Shown: positions 16,366-24,946 of the stretch, piece by piece
How the letters are laid out: every line of letters begins with the position of its first letter
How positions within the stretch are numbered: the stretch's first letter is position 1
Source of the DNA: Candidatus Rhodoferax bjergmarkensis
Lineage (GTDB): Bacteria; Pseudomonadota; Gammaproteobacteria; Burkholderiales; Burkholderiaceae_C
Reading direction: 5' to 3'
Assembly (NCBI GenBank): GCA_016708345.1
Contig: JADJFX010000003.1
Location: 434,001-498,000, forward strand
DNA length: 64,000 bases
Translations under genes and position numbers: made by a program
Notes under the pieces: generated by a model
What the model saw: only the letters and a program-made list of their open reading frames with translations
What the model was told of the DNA's origin: nothing
Databases searched by the model: none

Positions 16366-17804
16366 GTGCCACCTCCCAATAACTGCATCAACTCCACCCC
16401 GCGCAGGCCGAGCAGCACGCTGGCCGCAGCCAGCGCAAAGGCGCTCCACTCCAGCGCGCGGGGCACAGGCGTGAGCGTGGCGTTCACTGGGGTCAGCAAG
16501 AAGGCCTGGCGCAGCACACGCAGCACATAAACGGCCGCCAGCAGGCCACCCGCCAGCACCACCACCACGATGGGCCAGTAGCCCTGCGCCAGTGCCGCCT
16601 CGATGATCTGCCACTTGGCCAGAAAACCCGCAGACGGCGGCAGGCCCATCAGCGTCATACCGGCCAGGGCAAAAGCGCCCATGGTCACTGGCAGGCGCTC
16701 CACCGCTCCGGCCAGACCGGCCACCGTGTCCTGTCCCGTGGCCTTGATCAACACACCCGCTGCGGCAAACATGCCGGCTTTGGCAAGGCCGTGGGCAAAT
16801 ACCTGCATCACGCCTGCCTGGAGTGCGCCAGGGGCAGCCAGCAAGGGGAATATCAGGAACAAGTAGCCGAGCTGCGCCACCGTCGAATAGGCGATCAGGC
16901 GTTTGAGCTTGACGGCCCGAATGGCCTGCCAGGAACCCCATAAAATGGCGGCAGCGCCAAGCACAGCCATCAGCCAGGCGAAGGTGGGCAATATGGCTTG
17001 CAACGGCCCCAACCAGAGCCGCAGGATCAGGTAGAAAGAGGCCTTTACCACCAGCGCCGAGAGCAGTGCCGACACCGGTGCGGGCGCACCACCGTGCGCC
17101 GGTGGCAGCCAGAAGTGAAAGGGGAATAAGGCCGTCTTGAGCATCAGGCCGGCCACCATCAAACCCGCTGCAATCCACACCAGGCGCGGCGCATCTTGCG
17201 TGACCAGCGGCACTAGGGTGGCGATCGACACGGTACCGTAAACGCCGTAGATCAGGGCAACGCCCAGCAGATACGCACCGGAACCCACCAGCGTGGCGAA
17301 TAGGTAGCGCAAGGCGGCGGCCACCTGCTGCGCGCCGCCACCCGCCGCGACCAGCCCCACGGCGGCCAGCCCCACCAGTTCGAGCGTGACGTAGATGTTG
17401 AACAAATCCGCCGAGACGAACAAGGCATTCAACCCGGCCACCAAAAAGCCCATCAAGGGCCAGAACCATGCACCTTGGGGGTCGCCTGGCTTGAAGTAGC
17501 TGCGCGCATAGACGGCCAGCGGCAGCGCCACGGTCTGTGTCAGTACCAGCATGGCGGCGGAGAGACCATCTACGGCCAGGTCAATCCCCAGCGGCGCGCC
17601 CCAGCCGCCCACCGCATGGGCCAGCGCCCCGCCCGTGCCAATGGTTTTCGCCACATCAAAAGCCAGCCAAGTTTGCAGCGCCAGCCCAGCGATGGCGAGC
17701 CACGCGCCGCGCCCTGGCCCCAGCACGAAAGCCAGCGTCGCCCAGACAAGCGGCAGCAGAATCAGCCAGACCAAAGGGTCGAAAAAGAGTTCACGCATCG
17801 GCAT
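16362..17804 (-). CDS. mrpD: Na+/H+ antiporter subunit D
   Basis: About 480 residues with roughly 14 membrane spans, of the NuoN/MrpD type. The signature FHFWLPPAHGGAPAPVSALL and the following VVKASFY carry the conserved channel lysine; KLKRLIAYSTVAQLGYLF is the second. Three in-frame Met codons (17807, 17804, 17798) are possible starts, and 17804 is chosen because it overlaps the end of the mrpC-like gene by a few bases as elsewhere in this operon. The product acts in the multi-subunit secondary Na+/H+ antiporter in the inner membrane. Confidence 0.88.
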   Translation of the reverse strand: MPMRELFFDPLVWLILLPLVWATLAFVLGPGRGAWLAIAGLALQTWLAFDVAKTIGTGGALAHAVGGWGAPLGIDLAVDGLSAAMLVLTQTVALPLAVYARSYFKPGDPQGAWFWPLMGFLVAGLNALFVSADLFNIYVTLELVGLAAVGLVAAGGGAQQVAAALRYLFATLVGSGAYLLGVALIYGVYGTVSIATLVPLVTQDAPRLVWIAAGLMVAGLMLKTALFPFHFWLPPAHGGAPAPVSALLSALVVKASFYLILRLWLGPLQAILPTFAWLMAVLGAAAILWGSWQAIRAVKLKRLIAYSTVAQLGYLFLIFPLLAAPGALQAGVMQVFAHGLAKAGMFAAAGVLIKATGQDTVAGLAGAVERLPVTMGAFALAGMTLMGLPPSAGFLAKWQIIEAALAQGYWPIVVVVLAGGLLAAVYVLRVLRQAFLLTPVNATLTPVPRALEWSAFALAAASVLLGLRGVELMQLLGGGT

Positions 17805-18093
17805 CATCCGGTAATTCGAGCTGGCCGCTGAGCGCGTGCAGTTTGCGCACCAAGGCCAAGGCAAGGGCCGTAGCGGCCACGGCCACCACGATGCCAGTGA
17901 GCACCATGGCCTGCGGCACCGGGTCCACCACATCGAAGCGCTGGGCCAGCCCCACCAGCACGAGGTAGGCACCGCTGCCCATCAGATTGAAGGCGAGAAT
18001 GCGCCGCAGCAAATGCTTGATCAAGACCACCCCCGCCACACCCATGGCAAACAGGGCAGCACCTGTCAACGCGAACACCAAACCCGTGGTCAT
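17791..18093 (-). CDS. mrpC: Na+/H+ antiporter subunit C (NuoK-like)
   Basis: A 100-residue, three-span membrane protein of the MrpC/NuoK family (VVLIKHLLRRILAFNLMGSG is the conserved second segment). The start ATG at 18093 shares bases with the upstream stop (TGATG). The stop overlaps the mrpD start. Short charged tail ends ELPDDADA. Confidence 0.87.
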   Translation of the reverse strand: MTTGLVFALTGAALFAMGVAGVVLIKHLLRRILAFNLMGSGAYLVLVGLAQRFDVVDPVPQAMVLTGIVVAVAATALALALVRKLHALSGQLELPDDADA

Positions 18094-18755
18094 CAAGTAC
18101 CCTCCTCGCGCGCAAGAAAGAGGAACAGGCCCGCCAGGATCAGCGCCAGCGACACCGTCAGACCGCTCTCAATCAGCAGAATCAGCACACCTGCCCAAGC
18201 CGGCGGATACTGCAGCAGCGCACCCTGCGTCAGCAAGCCTGCCGCCACCGCCAAAAACAGCGCGAAACCAGCCGCCATGCCGACACGCAGGCGCAGTGGG
18301 GGCCTGCTCCAGCCCGGCAGCAAGCCCACCAGATGCAGCAGCACGGCAGCAGCCGCCAGCACCGCGCCCGCCTGAAAGGCACCACCCGGTCGGAAGGCGC
18401 CGGCCCACAGCAGATAGACAGCAACAACCACCATCAACGGAGCCGCAAGCCGCGCCAGGGTTTGCAGCACGGGATGCGCTGCGCGAGGCGGCGCAGCCGG
18501 TGCATCGCCCGCCACCGCCAAGATGGCCAGCAGGGCCAGCAAGAGCACCGCAATTTCCAGCAAGGTGTCATAGCCCCGGTAGTTGAGCAACACGGCAGTC
18601 ACCGGGTGGGTGACACCACTGTTCGCCAGTTGCTGCGCCACGGGCGTGCGCAGGTCGATGGCAACCGGCCCCAGCTCCAACATTGCGCCCGCCATGACGG
18701 CCACAAACGCAACGGCTAGCGCGAACACCAACGCGACCAGACCGATGCGCTTCAT
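18093..18755 (-). CDS. mrpB: MbhE/MrpB-domain antiporter subunit
   Basis: A 220-residue membrane protein whose C-terminal half is the MnhB/MrpB domain (GAFRPGGAFQAGAVLAAAA is the family signature), preceded by a hydrophobic segment corresponding to MbhE/the MrpA C-terminus. It overlaps the upstream MbhD-like gene by 4 bp. In canonical Mrp systems these pieces belong to MrpA and MrpB, so here the subunit boundaries differ. Confidence 0.82.
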   Translation of the reverse strand: MKRIGLVALVFALAVAFVAVMAGAMLELGPVAIDLRTPVAQQLANSGVTHPVTAVLLNYRGYDTLLEIAVLLLALLAILAVAGDAPAAPPRAAHPVLQTLARLAAPLMVVVAVYLLWAGAFRPGGAFQAGAVLAAAAVLLHLVGLLPGWSRPPLRLRVGMAAGFALFLAVAAGLLTQGALLQYPPAWAGVLILLIESGLTVSLALILAGLFLFLAREEGT

Positions 18756-19000
18756 GGCGCGCCCCTTTTGCGCCGCAAAACGCCGTAAGCATCGAGCAGC
18801 AAAGCGCCGGTAAGGCCCGCACCGATGGCGGCCTCGGCCAGCCCGATGTCGGGCGCGGCCAAACGGGCCCAGGCCAGGCTCATCAGCAACCCGAAAACCA
18901 TGAACAGCACGATGGCGCGGTCGAGTCGGGGAGTAGTAAGCGTGCGCCCGGCACTCCACAACAGCGACAGCGCGAGCAGAACATCGAAAGCCAGCGTCAT
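18752..19000 (-). CDS. MbhD-like (DUF4040) antiporter subunit
   Basis: An 82-residue, mostly hydrophobic protein (DRAIVLFMVFGLLMSLAWA, then APDIGLAEAAIGAGLTGALL) matching the MbhD module that in full Mrp antiporters is the C-terminal part of MrpA. It is found as a separate gene in membrane-bound hydrogenase and related antiporter modules. The start ATG at 19000 overlaps the stop of mrpG by 4 bp, and its TGA overlaps the next ATG. Confidence 0.82.
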   Translation of the reverse strand: MTLAFDVLLALSLLWSAGRTLTTPRLDRAIVLFMVFGLLMSLAWARLAAPDIGLAEAAIGAGLTGALLLDAYGVLRRKRGAP

Positions 19001-19299
19001 AGCCGCTCCTTGCGCCAGGGCTTGATGCCCAGTTTGTCGGCACGGCGGGCGATGGCGAAGCCGATGCCCGCACTCGCGGCCATGACCAGGGGCCAGATCA
19101 GCAGCAGCTTGAGGGCTGCCGCGATGCTGTCGGCCTGCAGTGCGAGGCCGAACACGATGCAACCCAGGCCCACGTTGTCTGCCTTGGCCAGCGCGTGCAG
19201 GCGGCTGTACACATCCGGAAAACGCAGCAGCCCCACGGTCCCGACGAAAAAGAAAAAGGCACCGGCCAGCAGCAGCGCCGTGCTCAGCCACTCAATCAT
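18997..19299 (-). CDS. mrpG: Na+/H+ antiporter subunit G
   Basis: A 100-residue, three-span protein of the MrpG/PhaG family, recognised by GTVGLLRFPDVYSRLHALAKADNVG, of which FPDVYSRLHA is the signature. The ATG at 19299 was preferred over longer frames because it overlaps mrpF as in related operons. The C-terminus is basic (KPWRKERL). Confidence 0.88.
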   Translation of the reverse strand: MIEWLSTALLLAGAFFFFVGTVGLLRFPDVYSRLHALAKADNVGLGCIVFGLALQADSIAAALKLLLIWPLVMAASAGIGFAIARRADKLGIKPWRKERL

Positions 19300-19573
19300 G
19301 CGCACCCTCCTTTTCCCCCTCTTGCTGCCAGGCGCGCTTGGCGAAGGCGATACCGCCGATGGCGGCGAGCAGCGCCAACACCAAGGCAACGTCCACCAAC
19401 GCGCCTAGAGGCATTGCCTGCGCCAAAAGCACCAGAATGCCCGTGCCGGTGGTGCCGATGAGCAAAGCCATCAGCATGCGGTCAGCCGGGGTCGGGCCGC
19501 GTGCGGCAGCCACCAGCGCCACTACCAGGTTTCCCAGCAAGAACAGCGCAACCGCCAGCAGCAGCGCGTTCAT
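19292..19573 (-). CDS. mrpF: Na+/H+ antiporter subunit F
   Basis: A 93-residue, three-span protein of the MrpF/PhaF family (RGPTPADRMLMALLIGTTG is the signature region). It overlaps mrpE by 4 bp and mrpG by 8 bp. The acidic tail EGEKEGAHD is likely cytoplasmic. Confidence 0.87.
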   Translation of the reverse strand: MNALLLAVALFLLGNLVVALVAAARGPTPADRMLMALLIGTTGTGILVLLAQAMPLGALVDVALVLALLAAIGGIAFAKRAWQQEGEKEGAHD

Positions 19574-20040
19574 GGCGCGGCTCCCACCATGGACGCAATA
19601 GCCGCCTCCAGCGCGCGGGTTTCGGCCACCACCGGCTGGGAATCATCCAACACATGCAGGCGCAGCATGGAGCCCTCCAGATCGACGACCACCGTGCCCG
19701 GCATCAAACCCAGCGCATTGACCAGCAGGATGCGGGCACCACCTGCAGGCAGTGTGATCGGCAGCTCGATAATGCCTGGCCGCAATGTGGTGCGCCCGCG
19801 CAAGGCCATGGCAGCCACTTGCAGGCCACCGCGCAGCGAGTTCCAAAGAAAAAACCGCAGAAAACCAAGCAACCCGCCAAGGCGCAGCGGCAACGTGCCC
19901 GGCGGCTGCAGCGTAATGCTCACCCAGGTGGCGGCCACCACTGCGACGCTGCCGAGCAGCCAGCCGTCAAGACGGCCCTCGGCAAGGATCCACCACAGGG
20001 CGGCAAAGGCCAGTGCGCGCAAGAAAACGGTTCGCATCAT
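19570..20040 (-). CDS. mrpE: Na+/H+ antiporter subunit E
   Basis: A 156-residue protein of the MrpE/PhaE family: an N-terminal hydrophobic half and a soluble C-terminal half with NALGLMPGTVVVDLEGSML, the family signature. First gene of the antiporter block. Its ATG-ATG start overlaps the stop of the upstream calcium/sodium exchanger gene, so the whole set from 21131 down to 14812 is probably a single nine-gene transcript. Confidence 0.87.
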   Translation of the reverse strand: MMRTVFLRALAFAALWWILAEGRLDGWLLGSVAVVAATWVSITLQPPGTLPLRLGGLLGFLRFFLWNSLRGGLQVAAMALRGRTTLRPGIIELPITLPAGGARILLVNALGLMPGTVVVDLEGSMLRLHVLDDSQPVVAETRALEAAIASMVGAAP

Positions 20041-21131
20041 CGTGCCGCCCTTTCAGCACGGTTCAGTCGCCATTGGCGCCAGGCAATCACGGCCAGCGTG
20101 ATGGCGGTCAGTGGCAGGACAACCGTCGTCATCACAGCCCCATAGGTGGTGAGTGCATCGTGCTGTTGTGCGGCCAGCAGCAGAAAGGCGGTGTAGGCCA
20201 CGTAATAGAACAAGAACAGCGCGCCTTCCCAACGATTGATCGCGTAACCGGTGAAAAAGATGGGCAAACAGGCAAAGGCAACCGCAAGCATGACCAGCAT
20301 GTCGAAACTCAACATGGCTGGTGCCACGGGCAATGCCGTGGGTGCCACCAGGCCCGACACGCCCAGCACCCCCAGGATATTGAAAGTGTTGCTACCAATG
20401 ACGTTGCCCACCGCAATGTCACGCTCGCCGCGCAAGGTGGCCACGACCGAGGTCGCCACTTCCGGTAGCGAGGTACCTGCGGCCACAATGGTCAGGCCGA
20501 TCACCATTTCGCTCAAACCCATGGTGCGGGCAAAGCTGACGGCCGCATCCACCAGCCAGTGTGCACCGAGCACCAGCAAGCCCAGACCGGCGACGATCAG
20601 CACAATCTGCATAGCCCAGTGGCGGTCCCACCCCGACTCCTGTGGTTGCCCAAACTCAGCCGCGTATTCTTCCTTGATGCTTTGGGTTTCCTTGCGGCTC
20701 TGACGGATCAGAAACACGGTGTAAGCGACGAACAAACCCAACATCAGTGCCCCATCGAGTCGGCTGATGCCGCCGTCCAGTGCCAGCGCAAACAGCAGCA
20801 ACGAGGCGCCGACCATCACGGGCACCTCCTGGCGGATCAACTGCGGTGCCACCACCAGCGGCGCGATGATGGCCGAGACGCCCAGAATGAACAGCACATT
20901 GAAAATGTTGCTGCCCACGACGTTGCCTAGCGCAATGTCCACCTGGCCGCCCCATGTTGAGCGCACCGAAACGGCAAGCTCCGGTGCGCTGGTACCGAAC
21001 GCGACAATGGTCAGCCCCAGTACCAGTGGTGAAATGCCAAACGACAAAGCGAGCTTGGACGCACCGCGAATCAGGACTTGCGCGCCGAGGACCAGCGTGA
21101 CGAGGCCGAGGGCGAAGATCAGTGCGGTCAA
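20037..21131 (-). CDS. Calcium/sodium antiporter, CaCA family (YrbG-like)
   Basis: A 364-residue exchanger with about ten membrane spans and the two inverted alpha repeats that form the ion site: GTSAPELAVS with GNVVGSNIFN in the first half, and GTSLPEVATS with GNVIGSNTFN in the second. The glutamates in both GTSxPE motifs are retained, so it should be active in Ca2+ (or related cation) export driven by Na+ or H+. It heads the antiporter operon and its TGA overlaps the mrpE start. Co-expression of cation exchangers suggests a joint ion-homeostasis unit. Confidence 0.9.
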   Translation of the reverse strand: MTALIFALGLVTLVLGAQVLIRGASKLALSFGISPLVLGLTIVAFGTSAPELAVSVRSTWGGQVDIALGNVVGSNIFNVLFILGVSAIIAPLVVAPQLIRQEVPVMVGASLLLFALALDGGISRLDGALMLGLFVAYTVFLIRQSRKETQSIKEEYAAEFGQPQESGWDRHWAMQIVLIVAGLGLLVLGAHWLVDAAVSFARTMGLSEMVIGLTIVAAGTSLPEVATSVVATLRGERDIAVGNVIGSNTFNILGVLGVSGLVAPTALPVAPAMLSFDMLVMLAVAFACLPIFFTGYAINRWEGALFLFYYVAYTAFLLLAAQQHDALTTYGAVMTTVVLPLTAITLAVIAWRQWRLNRAERAAR

Positions 21132-21269
21132 ATATGATTCTCCTTAAAGTCAGCGGGTTTGAACCTGAAGTGTCTATGCCACCACGGCATTAAGCCTTTC
21201 ACGTCCCGCCAAGTATCCCACCACGCACGCACCCACAATCCGCCTGAAACACGCCAGAAATGTGATGCC

Positions 21270-21959
21270 ATGAACCGTACCTCCCTGAGACCATCCCATT
21301 GGCACCAGCGCGTTAGAGCGGTGCTGAACACGACATCTTCGCGACTGGCAATGGCAGCCTTTTTTGGCGTGGCAACTGCACTTGTCCTGCTCGCAGGTTC
21401 CAGGCTGACCTGTCCTGACAGTGCCTGTCGGTACCCGCAGTGGGACGGTGCGGTGTCTGCATTCATGCGCAACTGGCAAACCCCAGCGCTGGATGTGCTG
21501 TTCATGGCCCTGACCTGGCTGGGCTCGCTGGTGATTTTGCTGCCTGTGGCCTTGTTGATGGCTCGGACCCTGTACCAACGCCATGGCCCACGCACCGCAT
21601 GCTTTGTGCCGGTCGCCTTGTTGGGTGCGACGCTCTGGGCGCATGCCTTCAAGTTGCTCGTCAACCGGCCACGACCCGACCCACTGGTCGCCCTGATCGA
21701 TATACCTGCAGACATGAGTTACCCCAGTGCCCACACCCTCCAGGTGGGTGCCTTTGTGCTGGCCTGGATGCTGTGCCCCAACCTGCGCTGCCACACGGTC
21801 ACCGCCGTGGCTCTGCTTCTTGTGGCGTTCCTGGTTGGCATCTCCCGCCTCTACCTGCAGGTTCACTTTGCCAGTGATGTGGTGTTTGGCGCTGCAGCAG
21901 CTGTGCTGTGGGTGCTGGCCCTGCGCAGCTTGCCAATCTGGAAGGAGAGCACTACATGA
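21270..21959 (+). CDS. PAP2-family membrane phosphatase
   Basis: About 229 residues, polytopic, with the three PAP2 signature blocks: KLLVNRPRP, PSAH, and SRLYLQVHFASDV (catalytic histidines in the last two). Such enzymes dephosphorylate lipid phosphates such as phosphatidic acid or undecaprenyl pyrophosphate at the inner membrane. An earlier in-frame start at 21159 is possible; the ATG at 21270 gives a normal length with an arginine-rich cytoplasmic N-terminus. Substrate not determinable from sequence. Confidence 0.85.
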   Translation: MNRTSLRPSHWHQRVRAVLNTTSSRLAMAAFFGVATALVLLAGSRLTCPDSACRYPQWDGAVSAFMRNWQTPALDVLFMALTWLGSLVILLPVALLMARTLYQRHGPRTACFVPVALLGATLWAHAFKLLVNRPRPDPLVALIDIPADMSYPSAHTLQVGAFVLAWMLCPNLRCHTVTAVALLLVAFLVGISRLYLQVHFASDVVFGAAAAVLWVLALRSLPIWKESTT

Positions 21960-22031
21960 CACAATTTCGGTCCTGCGTTTTGCGGTGCCGTATGACATGG
22001 CCGGTCGCCTGCAATTTTCAGAGCGTGTTGG

Positions 22032-22448
22032 TCAGCGCGCGGCCGCCAGGCTCCTGGAGGAAGTCGCAGATGCGGACATACGGCGACTCAATACGGCGAT
22101 TAGTCCGGTGACCAAAAAACCCAACACGATGACGAGCACAGCCCCGATGGCCCAAACCGTCCAGACCGCAATCGAAAGACCGTCCGACAGCGCAGGTGCC
22201 CACTCGAGCACAGTCTGAATGGCCGGCGCGATGGAAGAAATCATCGAATTCAACGTGAGAGCGAGCTCAGGTGGCAACCAAGGCGCAAGCCAGACCGGCA
22301 CCTGCAGTGCCTGTATCGACCCTGCGCCCCCAGCCATGGTTCCTGCGTTCGCGACTGTCCAGGCGGCGATCGAATGAAACGCCCAAGCGGCGAGCGACCA
22401 AAGCATAAAAAGACTGACCACGACAAACCAGTTGAGCGCGTAAAACAT
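22032..22448 (-). CDS. Hypothetical membrane protein
   Basis: 138 residues: a hydrophobic N-terminal span (WFVVVSLFMLWSLAAWAFH), a proline-rich loop (PVWLAPWLPPELAL), and a second span near residue 100-120, ending in a Ser/Arg-rich tail. I do not recognise the family. It is convergent with the PAP2 gene and is preceded by an AT-rich region. Confidence 0.6.
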   Translation of the reverse strand: MFYALNWFVVVSLFMLWSLAAWAFHSIAAWTVANAGTMAGGAGSIQALQVPVWLAPWLPPELALTLNSMISSIAPAIQTVLEWAPALSDGLSIAVWTVWAIGAVLVIVLGFLVTGLIAVLSRRMSASATSSRSLAAAR

Positions 22449-22559
22449 GGTGATTTCCCGTTTGTTAAATGTGAATGGCGTTGATTCTTACGCCGTTTAA
22501 AGTTCGAGAAAAGCAGTTAAATACAGATTTAAAGTTCACTTTTTCAAGATATTCAATGA

Positions 22560-23357
22560 TCATGACCGATCTGGCCGCACCGCGCTGACCGCAGCGCGAA
22601 CAAAAGCACATTCAGCAGCAGAAAAGTCCCATTGCTCAAACTGGCAGCAGCCCGGGGCTGAGTCTGTACCCCAGCGCAACAGGTTGACTGAATTAGGCAC
22701 ACCCGCACGCACCCGTGACGAGACTGCCGTGCCCGCCTGCACCGCCCACAGGGGGCGTGCCAGGCCCTGCAGTGACAGCACAAAAGGCAGGTGAATGTGT
22801 CCGCCCATCGCAATGTCTGCGCCCGCCTGAGCCCAGCACTGAAGCGCCGCCGCGTGGCCGCGCAGCAGGTTGGGCCCATCTTCAGCGCGTGAAACGGCTA
22901 CCGGTTGGTGTACGACCACCACGCGCAGCTGCGCGGGTGTGGCGTTGGCCAGTAAACTGGCAACGCGGTCAATTTGCTGCGCTGACACCCGACCGTGTTT
23001 ATGCTGCCAGGCCCGCGTGGTGTTGACACACGCCACCATCAAATCGGGCGAGGAGTAGAAGGGCTCTAGTTCAGCCCCGAATGCCGCGCTGTGCCGTGCA
23101 TAGGGGCGGTGCAGACGGGCCCACACATCAAACAGCGGTATGTCGTGGTTGCCCGGAATCGCCACGAAAGGCGCGTCCAGACGATCCATGAACGCGCGGG
23201 CTGCCTGGAACTGCGCGGGCAGGGCGCGCTGCGTGATGTCGCCCGAGAGCACCAGCAAATCAGGTCGCTGCAGCCGCGCCAGCGTGACCAGTGCCTCTAC
23301 AACCAGTGGCTGTTCGGTACCAAAGTGTGGGTCGGATATCTGCAGCAAGACACTCAT
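22560..23357 (-). CDS. Metallophosphoesterase
   Basis: A 265-residue calcineurin-like phosphoesterase. The dinuclear metal motifs are present in order: SDPHFG (residues 8-13), SGDITQR, GNHDIP, VVHQPV and GGHIHLP. The family hydrolyses phosphodiesters or phosphomonoesters; CpdA-like enzymes and lipid phosphatases share this layout. Its ATG overlaps the stop of the upstream lipid kinase gene by 4 bp, so the two are translationally coupled and may act on related substrates. Confidence 0.87.
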   Translation of the reverse strand: MSVLLQISDPHFGTEQPLVVEALVTLARLQRPDLLVLSGDITQRALPAQFQAARAFMDRLDAPFVAIPGNHDIPLFDVWARLHRPYARHSAAFGAELEPFYSSPDLMVACVNTTRAWQHKHGRVSAQQIDRVASLLANATPAQLRVVVVHQPVAVSRAEDGPNLLRGHAAALQCWAQAGADIAMGGHIHLPFVLSLQGLARPLWAVQAGTAVSSRVRAGVPNSVNLLRWGTDSAPGCCQFEQWDFSAAECAFVRAAVSAVRPDRS

Positions 23358-24340
23358 GGTTTGGCATTCGTCGGTAGGGCTGTGGCGTCGGACGGGTCTG
23401 GCTGTGGACCTGGTTTCAATAGATACAGCGGCTTCGACAGAACACGAAAGTCCAGCGGCGCGCGCAGCCGGGTGACCTCGCCGTCAAAAGCCACCTTGAC
23501 CCCGCGGCGGCCGGGTACCAGTGTGGGCCGGACCACCAAATGGTTGAACTCGAAATGCTCTACGCTTTGCGCCTCTCCCAGGGTTCCCATGGCCCCGTGC
23601 AGCATCAAGCGCAACATCGACAGTGTGCCGATCGGTCGCAGCATGACGGCAGTGATGTAACCCGACTGCAGTGCCTGCGCCGACTCTACCCCCAACTGTT
23701 CCAGTTGCAGCCGGTTATTGCCCACAAACAGCGTAAGTGCCTTGACATCGCGCACAGAGGTGCCCTGTTCAATGCGCAGCCGCAGCCGCCTTTGAGCACG
23801 CAGTAGCGTGATGGCTGCGGCCCAGAATGCCACCCACCGGCTGCGCCCGAAGCGCGCCTTGTAGGCCTCGCGGTCTTCCAGCAGGTCAGGGTACAGCCCC
23901 AAGCTGGCGTTGACCAAAAAAACGCGGTCATTGATGGCCGCCACTTGTACCGGCCATGGAGACCACTGCAGCAATAGTCGCGTGGCCTCAGTGGGGTCGG
24001 ATGGTATGCCATGGGTGCGGGCAAAGTAGTTGAACGTGCCTTGTGGCACCACCCCCATAGGGCAGCCCAAGGCATGGGCGGCCTGCGCCACGGTGTTGAG
24101 CGTGCCATCGCCTCCGACTGCGACCACAGCAGTACCTGTGGCATTGGCGAGCGTCGCAGCTTGGTGCGCCACCAGCGCCAGATTGGCGGGTTTGCTAAAC
24201 AGCAGCTTGCCTTGACGTCCGCCGGCATGCAGTGCGGTTTCAATGACCTGTCGTTTTGCGTCGGCATCACTGCTGCCTGCTGAAGCATTGATGACAAACT
24301 GGAGTGGTGCCGTGGGGTCTATGTCCGGGCGGGTGAGCAT
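23354..24340 (-). CDS. Diacylglycerol kinase-family lipid kinase
   Basis: A 328-residue soluble kinase of the DAGK catalytic-domain family (YegS/DgkB-like). The nucleotide-binding motif VAVGGDGTLNTVA lies near residue 75, followed by the GVVPQGTFNYFARTHGI block typical of the family, and a C-terminal beta domain. It likely phosphorylates a lipid hydroxyl with ATP. Paired with the metallophosphoesterase by a 4 bp overlap. Confidence 0.88.
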   Translation of the reverse strand: MLTRPDIDPTAPLQFVINASAGSSDADAKRQVIETALHAGGRQGKLLFSKPANLALVAHQAATLANATGTAVVAVGGDGTLNTVAQAAHALGCPMGVVPQGTFNYFARTHGIPSDPTEATRLLLQWSPWPVQVAAINDRVFLVNASLGLYPDLLEDREAYKARFGRSRWVAFWAAAITLLRAQRRLRLRIEQGTSVRDVKALTLFVGNNRLQLEQLGVESAQALQSGYITAVMLRPIGTLSMLRLMLHGAMGTLGEAQSVEHFEFNHLVVRPTLVPGRRGVKVAFDGEVTRLRAPLDFRVLSKPLYLLKPGPQPDPSDATALPTNAKP

Positions 24341-24366
24341 GACTTGTTCCCTGACAACATTGGGGT

Positions 24367-24885
24367 CTACATCTTGTCGCGTGTAAGTCTCTCGGCGAAA
24401 GAAATACCAATGGCCGACAAAACAAACGTAAAGTGAATCACCGCCACCATGGTCACGATCTGAATGTTTTCCAGATTCAGGTCGCCACTCAAATAGGTCT
24501 TCAAAGCATGCACGCCCGAGATGGAGATGATGGCAAAGGCCAGCTTCAATTTCAGGTTGTAGGTGTTGACATGGTCCAGCCAGTCGGGCTTCTTTATATT
24601 GGCTTTGTCAAAGTGTCCGGTGGTCACAAATAGCGACACACCCGCCAGTGCAACCACCCACACCAGCTGCGCCACCATGGTCATGTCGACCAGTTCCAGT
24701 ACCTTGATGATCAGACCAATTTTTTCCAGGTCACCAAACAACAAGGTGTTCATCAGCTTGAAGGTTTCAAGCAAAAACTTGCCCAATATCCCAAAAATGA
24801 TGCCCACCAGGCCCACATAGAAAAACAGCATGGTGAAACGCATGCCGTAGAGCATGGAGCCCACGCTTGAAAGAATCTTTTCCAT
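24367..24885 (-). CDS. YqhA/UPF0114 family membrane protein
   Basis: 172 residues with about four membrane spans, matching the YqhA (TIGR00645) family: GSMLYGMRFTMLFFYVGLVG, the central DMTMVAQLVWVVALAGVSLF, and a conserved FAERLTRDK near the end. The start ATG at 24885 follows a GCAGGGG ribosome-binding sequence; an upstream frame extension lacks conservation. Role unknown. Confidence 0.82.
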   Translation of the reverse strand: MEKILSSVGSMLYGMRFTMLFFYVGLVGIIFGILGKFLLETFKLMNTLLFGDLEKIGLIIKVLELVDMTMVAQLVWVVALAGVSLFVTTGHFDKANIKKPDWLDHVNTYNLKLKLAFAIISISGVHALKTYLSGDLNLENIQIVTMVAVIHFTFVLSAIGISFAERLTRDKM

Positions 24886-24946
24886 TTTTTCCCCTGCTAA
24901 AAATTTGAATCCAAAGTCGGCTTTCACGTTGATTTGAATTGCAACC

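Noticed and set aside
14812..17469. A very long open frame (about 885 codons) covering the second D subunit and beyond
   Set aside because: Its N-terminal third is Gly/Arg/Ala-rich shadow of mrpD in another frame. The real gene starts at the ATG at 16365, where protein similarity begins.
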